Assembly (NCBI GenBank): GCA_017883065.1
Contig: JADGOG010000011.1
Coordinates: 1-35,946, forward strand
Origin: Acidimicrobiales bacterium
GTDB taxonomy: Bacteria > Actinomycetota > Acidimicrobiia > Acidimicrobiales > RAAP-2
Direction: 5' to 3'
DNA: 35,946 nucleotides
The position numbers and the translations under genes were made by a program. Position 1 is the stretch's first letter. Each line of letters opens with the position of its first letter. The notes below the pieces were generated by a model. It saw only the letters and a list, made by a program, of their open reading frames with translations. It made no database searches and was not told the origin of the DNA. This document shows, in pieces, positions 32,431 through 35,946 of the stretch.

Positions 32431-33831
32431 GTGATCGATTCCCCGGTGCTCGAACGGGTGCTGTCCGAGGCGCTGCGACACGGCGGCGAATTCGCCGAGG
32501 TGTTCGCCGAGGACCGGTCCACCTCGTCCGCCCTGCTCGATGACGGCCGGGTGGAGGAGCTCTCGTCCGGCCGGGAGCGGGGAGCCGGCATCCGGGTCGT
32601 CTCCGGGGAGACCACCGGGTTCGCCCACACCGCCGACCTCACCGAAGCAGGCCTGCTCCGGGCCGCCGAGGCCGCCTCGGCGGTGGCCCGCAGTGGTGGC
32701 GGTGGCACGGCCACCGTGGCGGTCGGCCCGCTCGACCGGGGAGCCCCCGACGGCAGAGGCGCTGGACGCGCGGCCCTGACGCCCCTCGGCTCCAAGGGGG
32801 ACACCCTGGAGCTGCTCAACCGGGCCGACGATGCCGCCCGCTCGACCGGGTCGGGTATCACCCAGGTCCAGGCCGGATGCGGAGGCTCCCGGCGCCAGGT
32901 GCTCATCGCCAACTCGGAAGGCCTCTTGGCCCACGACCAGCAGGCACGCACCCGGTTCTCCGTCTCGTGCGTGGCCACCGGCGACACCGGCCTGCAGACC
33001 GGCTTCGAGTCGGCGGCACGGACCCTGGGGTTCGAGCTGTTCGACGAGGTGTCGGTGGAGGAGCTGGCCCAGCTGGCGGCGGGACGGGCCCTGTCCAAGC
33101 TGTCGGCCCGCCCGGCCCCCTCGGGGGAACTCCCGGTGGTGCTGGCCGGAGGGAGCGGCGGCATCCTCTTCCACGAGGCGTGCGGCCACGGCCTCGAGGC
33201 GGATCACATCGTCAAGGACGCATCGGTCTACACCGGCATGGTCGGACAGCAGGTGGCCAGCCCGCTGGTCACCCTGGTCGACGACGGCACGGTCGGATCG
33301 GAGTGGGGCACCTTCGCCGTCGACGACGAGGGACGCCCGGCCCAGCGGAACGTCCTCATCGAGAACGGGATCCTCACCGACTACCTGTGGGACTACCTCC
33401 GGGCCCGCAAGGAGGGGCGCCTCTCCTCGGGCAACGGCCGGCGCCAGACCTACCAGCACCTGCCCATGGTGCGGATGACCAACACCTTCTTGTTGGCGGG
33501 GGAGGAGGATCCCGACGAGATCGTCGCCCAGACGCCCCGCGGCGTCTATGTGGCCAAGCTCGGAGGTGGCCAGGTCAACACCACCACCGGCGATTTCGTC
33601 TTCGGCACCACCGAGGCCTATCTGATCGAAGGGGGCAAGATCACCGAGCCGCTGCGGGATGCCAACCTGATCGGCAACGGCCCCGAGGTCCTCAAGCGGA
33701 TCGATGCGGTGGCCACCGACTTCTCGATGACCCCGGGCACCTGCGGCAAAGATGGCCAGAGCGTCCCGGTCGGGTGCGGCCAGGCAACCATGCGGCTGAC
33801 CGGCGTGACCATCGGGGGGACGGCCGAATGA
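32431..33831 (+). CDS. tldD: TldD-family metalloprotease subunit
   Basis: A 466-residue protein with the zinc site HEACGH at residues 248-253 (HExxxH of TldD), the fold segment SGGILFHEACGHGLEADH, the hallmark TTGDFVFGTTEAYLIEGGKI, and the C-terminal CGKDGQSVPVGCGQATMRL. TldD forms a heterodimer with TldE that digests unfolded peptides and, in E. coli, matures microcin B17. TldD carries the active site. GTG 32431 is chosen for the GAGGAGG seven bases before it. The frame runs further upstream, but without a ribosome-binding sequence. It ends in a 4-bp overlap with tldE. No peptide substrate gene is visible beside it. Confidence 0.92.
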   Translation: MIDSPVLERVLSEALRHGGEFAEVFAEDRSTSSALLDDGRVEELSSGRERGAGIRVVSGETTGFAHTADLTEAGLLRAAEAASAVARSGGGGTATVAVGPLDRGAPDGRGAGRAALTPLGSKGDTLELLNRADDAARSTGSGITQVQAGCGGSRRQVLIANSEGLLAHDQQARTRFSVSCVATGDTGLQTGFESAARTLGFELFDEVSVEELAQLAAGRALSKLSARPAPSGELPVVLAGGSGGILFHEACGHGLEADHIVKDASVYTGMVGQQVASPLVTLVDDGTVGSEWGTFAVDDEGRPAQRNVLIENGILTDYLWDYLRARKEGRLSSGNGRRQTYQHLPMVRMTNTFLLAGEEDPDEIVAQTPRGVYVAKLGGGQVNTTTGDFVFGTTEAYLIEGGKITEPLRDANLIGNGPEVLKRIDAVATDFSMTPGTCGKDGQSVPVGCGQATMRLTGVTIGGTAE

Positions 33832-35228
33832 GCACCGACCTCGACCCCACCGGACCTTCCGCCATCGCCGACGGCGATCCGGACCAGCTGTTGGCAATCG
33901 CCGACCGGGTGGCCGGCTGGGCCCGCTCCGGCGAGGACATCGAGGTCTATGTGGCCCGGGGCGACGAGACGGAGATCCGGGCCTACGCCGGCGAGGTGGA
34001 GTCGCTCACCTCGGCCACGTCGGCCGGCATCGGCATACGGGTCGTCGTCGACCATCGGCTCGGATTCGCATGGGCCGGCTCCCTCGAGCCCTCGGTACTG
34101 GAGGAGACCCTGGCCGAGGCCCGGGACAATGCGTCGTTCGCCACGGCCGACGAGCACGTGCAGCTGGCCGTGCCCGACGGGGTGCCCGCAGTCCCGGTCG
34201 ACCTGTGGGACGAGGGCCTGGCCGGGGTGCCCACCACCCGCAAGGTGGAGCTGGCCCTGGCACTCGAGGCCCAGGCCCGGTCCGCCGACCCCCGGATCCG
34301 CCAGGTGGACCATGCCGACTACGGGGACGGCTCGGTGGAGACGGCCCTGGTGTCCACGACGGGGATCCGGGCCTCGACCCGGAAGACCTCGGGGTTCATC
34401 TCGGTGGGGGTCATCGCCGGCGAGGGTGAGGCGAGTCAGACCGGCGGTGGCTTCAGCGTGGGCCGTGGGTTCGACGGGCTCGACCTGGACAAGGCGACCG
34501 ACGACGCGGTCACCCGGGCGGTGCGACTGCTGGGCGCCACGAAGGGGCCCTCGGGCCGGGCCACCGTGGTCTTCGACCGTCGGGTGGCCACCACCTTGTT
34601 GTCCGTGGTGTCCTCGGCCCTGTCCGGTGAGGCGGTGGCCAAGGGCCGGTCGTTCTTCGCCGGTCGGATCGGCGAGATGGTGGGCGACCCGGCGCTCACC
34701 CTGGTCGACGATCCCACCGATCCGCGGGCCTACGGGGCCGCCGCCTACGACGCCGAGGGCCTGGCCTGCCGGCGCAACGTGCTGATCGATGCCGGCATGC
34801 TCCGGGCCTTCCTCTATGACACGGTGTCCGCCTCGCGCTCGGGGGTCACCTCGACCGGGTCGGCGGTCCGGGGTGGGTTCTCCGGTACCCCCGGACCCGG
34901 CTGCCGGGCACTCACCCTGGCTCCGGGGCCGGAAGGCTACGACGAGGACGGGGTGCTGGCCGCAGTGGGGGAGGGCCTGTTCGTGCAGTCGATGACCGGG
35001 GTCCACTCCGGGGTCAATCCGATCAGCGGTGACTTCTCGGTGGGTGCAGAGGGACTGATGATCCGCGACGGCAAGCTGGCCGAGCCGGTCCGCGAGATCA
35101 CCGTGGCGTCGACCCTCCAGCGGATGCTCCAGTCGCTGGTGGCGGTGGGAGCCGACCTCGAGTGGCTCCCCGGCATCGCTGCCGGTCAGACGTTGGCCAT
35201 CGGGGACATGCAGCTGAGCGGGACCTGA
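33828..35228 (+). CDS. tldE: TldE/PmbA-family partner subunit
   Basis: A 466-residue protein, the non-catalytic partner of TldD (no HExxxH). Conserved parts are VEVYVARGDETEIRAYAGEV-like segment near 40-60, the middle TGIRASTRKTSGFISVGVIA, TVVFDRRVATTLLSVVSSAL, GEMVGDPALTLVDDP and the glycine-rich STGSAVRGGFSGTPGPG, with a final SGDFSVGAEGLMIRDGK. ATG 33828 overlaps the tldD stop (ATGA). The heterodimer encloses the tunnel in which TldD cuts peptides. Both subunits are of standard length. Confidence 0.92.
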   Translation: MSTDLDPTGPSAIADGDPDQLLAIADRVAGWARSGEDIEVYVARGDETEIRAYAGEVESLTSATSAGIGIRVVVDHRLGFAWAGSLEPSVLEETLAEARDNASFATADEHVQLAVPDGVPAVPVDLWDEGLAGVPTTRKVELALALEAQARSADPRIRQVDHADYGDGSVETALVSTTGIRASTRKTSGFISVGVIAGEGEASQTGGGFSVGRGFDGLDLDKATDDAVTRAVRLLGATKGPSGRATVVFDRRVATTLLSVVSSALSGEAVAKGRSFFAGRIGEMVGDPALTLVDDPTDPRAYGAAAYDAEGLACRRNVLIDAGMLRAFLYDTVSASRSGVTSTGSAVRGGFSGTPGPGCRALTLAPGPEGYDEDGVLAAVGEGLFVQSMTGVHSGVNPISGDFSVGAEGLMIRDGKLAEPVREITVASTLQRMLQSLVAVGADLEWLPGIAAGQTLAIGDMQLSGT

Positions 35229-35230
35229 GT

Positions 35231-35312
35231 CTCCCCGTCGCGGGGGAGGGCACGGGTCCGTCTGCCGGCGGTCGACCCCTCGGTGACCGACCACGGGTCG
35301 GGGGCACCCCCG
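35231..35312. terminator. Terminator-like stems between tldE and pilO
   Basis: Right after the tldE stop, CTCCCC (35231-35236) pairs with GGGGAG (35243-35248) across six bases. A second GC-rich symmetric element (CGGGGG-CA-CCCCCG, 35299-35312) follows. They lie in the gap between two convergent genes and fit termination from either side. There is no T-run. Confidence 0.45.
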
Positions 35313-35401
35313 AGACCCTCACCGGACCGCCGGAGCGGATCCCCTTCGAACGTGGTGATGTGCCCGGTTGGGCCGACCGATTGGCCTCGGTGATGCGGCT
35401 C

Positions 35402-35946
35402 CTACTTGACCGAGGCGGTGGCCTTGGTGCAGGCGTCGAGGGCGTTCGGCGTCGAGGTGTAGTAGATCGACCCGGTGATGGCCAGGCTGTAGGGCGCCGC
35501 CCCCGCCGCAGTCGGCGTGGCGCCCACCCAGAGGGGGCTGGCGCCGGCCGACGCCGCTGACGAGGAACCTGACGATGCACTGGACGCTCCGGCGGTGGTC
35601 GACGCCGCAGTCGCCCCGAAGGCGAGCACGAAACTCTGGATGATGAAGAGTCGGGGGAAGTTGTCCAGCCCGTTGACGAAGGCGGTGATCTGGCCGTAGT
35701 TGCCGGTGACCGCCAGGGTGGTGGGCACCGCCACAACGCCGGCGGGAGTAGTGGTTCCTCCGGTGGTGGCGGCTGTGCTGGTGGAGGTGGCCGGCGTGAA
35801 GCCGCTGAACTGGGTGAGGCTCACGCCGGTGCGGGCGGTCAACGCGTTGAACTGGTTTTCGAAGGACGACTCATGGGCGGCGAGGTCGGTTGGACTCTCC
35901 ACGCTGGGGATCTGCGTGGCGATCTTCTGGAGGTCGGCGCAGCTGC
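35402..35946 (-). CDS. PilO-like type IV pilus inner-membrane protein, partial
   Basis: The frame runs off the right edge, so about 181 residues of the C-terminal part are present and the N-terminal membrane helix lies outside. The sequence has an amphipathic start (SCADLQKIATQIPS), FENQFNALTARTGVSLTQFSG, LAVTGNYGQITAFVNGLDNF followed by PRLFIIQSFVL, which is the ferredoxin-like PilO fold, then a long Ala/Ser-rich low-complexity loop and a final strand SLAITGSIYYTS. PilO works with PilM, PilN and PilP to align the type IV pilus machine. Here it is separate from the Tad system at the left end. The call rests on fold pattern and needs the upstream sequence to be fixed. Confidence 0.65.
   Translation of the reverse strand, partial: SCADLQKIATQIPSVESPTDLAAHESSFENQFNALTARTGVSLTQFSGFTPATSTSTAATTGGTTTPAGVVAVPTTLAVTGNYGQITAFVNGLDNFPRLFIIQSFVLAFGATAASTTAGASSASSGSSSAASAGASPLWVGATPTAAGAAPYSLAITGSIYYTSTPNALDACTKATASVK

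Noticed and set aside
31984-33897. 637-residue minus-strand frame ending in the thioesterase
   Set aside because: Only the last 125 residues show thioesterase motifs. The rest is antisense to tldD.
1-35946. Genomic island or prophage
   Set aside because: No integrase, transposase, tRNA end, att-like direct repeat pair or shift in base composition was noticed.

Overview
This GC-rich window (stop-poor shadow frames on both strands) comes from an actinobacterium. Tad-pilus genes with several TadE-like proteins, F420-type luciferase-like oxidoreductases, a CYP125-type P450 and a steroid side-chain gene set all point there. The lineage may be close to Acidimicrobiia rather than Mycobacterium, but that placement is inference. 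No rRNA, tRNA, CRISPR array, insertion sequence or phage gene was seen.

Left part (1-8040, all plus strand): a Tad/Flp pilus operon. It runs from the end of a CpaE/TadZ-like ATPase through TadA ATPase, TadB and TadC, a small pilin candidate, and three TadE/TadG-like pseudopilins. It ends with a 982-residue membrane protein that joins a LysM domain to a SARP/BTAD-type regulator domain. Most joints overlap by 4 bp. The exception is the tadC-pilin gap, which carries six copies of a hexanucleotide.

Middle part (8102-26000): a steroid or sterol-like acyl-CoA catabolic region. A CYP125-like P450 and a downstream LLM oxidoreductase are divergent from fadE29-chsH2-fadE28-chsH1-ltp2. These five genes are homologous to the mycobacterial igr operon, which removes the last three side-chain carbons of cholesterol, but the order differs (chsH2 lies between the two fadE genes). 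Around them are an Rv3520c-like LLM protein, an NCS1 permease, a FadD17-like and a FadD19-like acyl-CoA synthetase, another LLM protein, a DUF4389 membrane protein and an isochorismatase-fold protein without its catalytic triad. Three intergenic sites match the KstR operator pattern TnnAACnnGTTnnA (one 8/8, two 7/8). They lie before cyp125/fadE29, between the FadD17-like and LLM genes, and before the FadD19-like gene, so the loci probably form one regulon.

Right part (26061-35946): dxs of the MEP isoprenoid pathway; a DUF7064/7065-like protein translationally coupled to an APH-fold phosphotransferase, preceded by a perfect 17-bp inverted repeat; a PadR regulator plus membrane protein pair with a tandem palindromic operator; a FlK-like thioesterase; the TldD/TldE protease pair; and at the edge a partial PilO-like type IV pilus protein on the minus strand.

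The least explained items are the LysM-BTAD regulator of the pilus operon, the triad-less isochorismatase-like protein in the FadD19 transcription unit, the LLM protein behind the perfect KstR-like site, and the long hairpin at 28319-28358.
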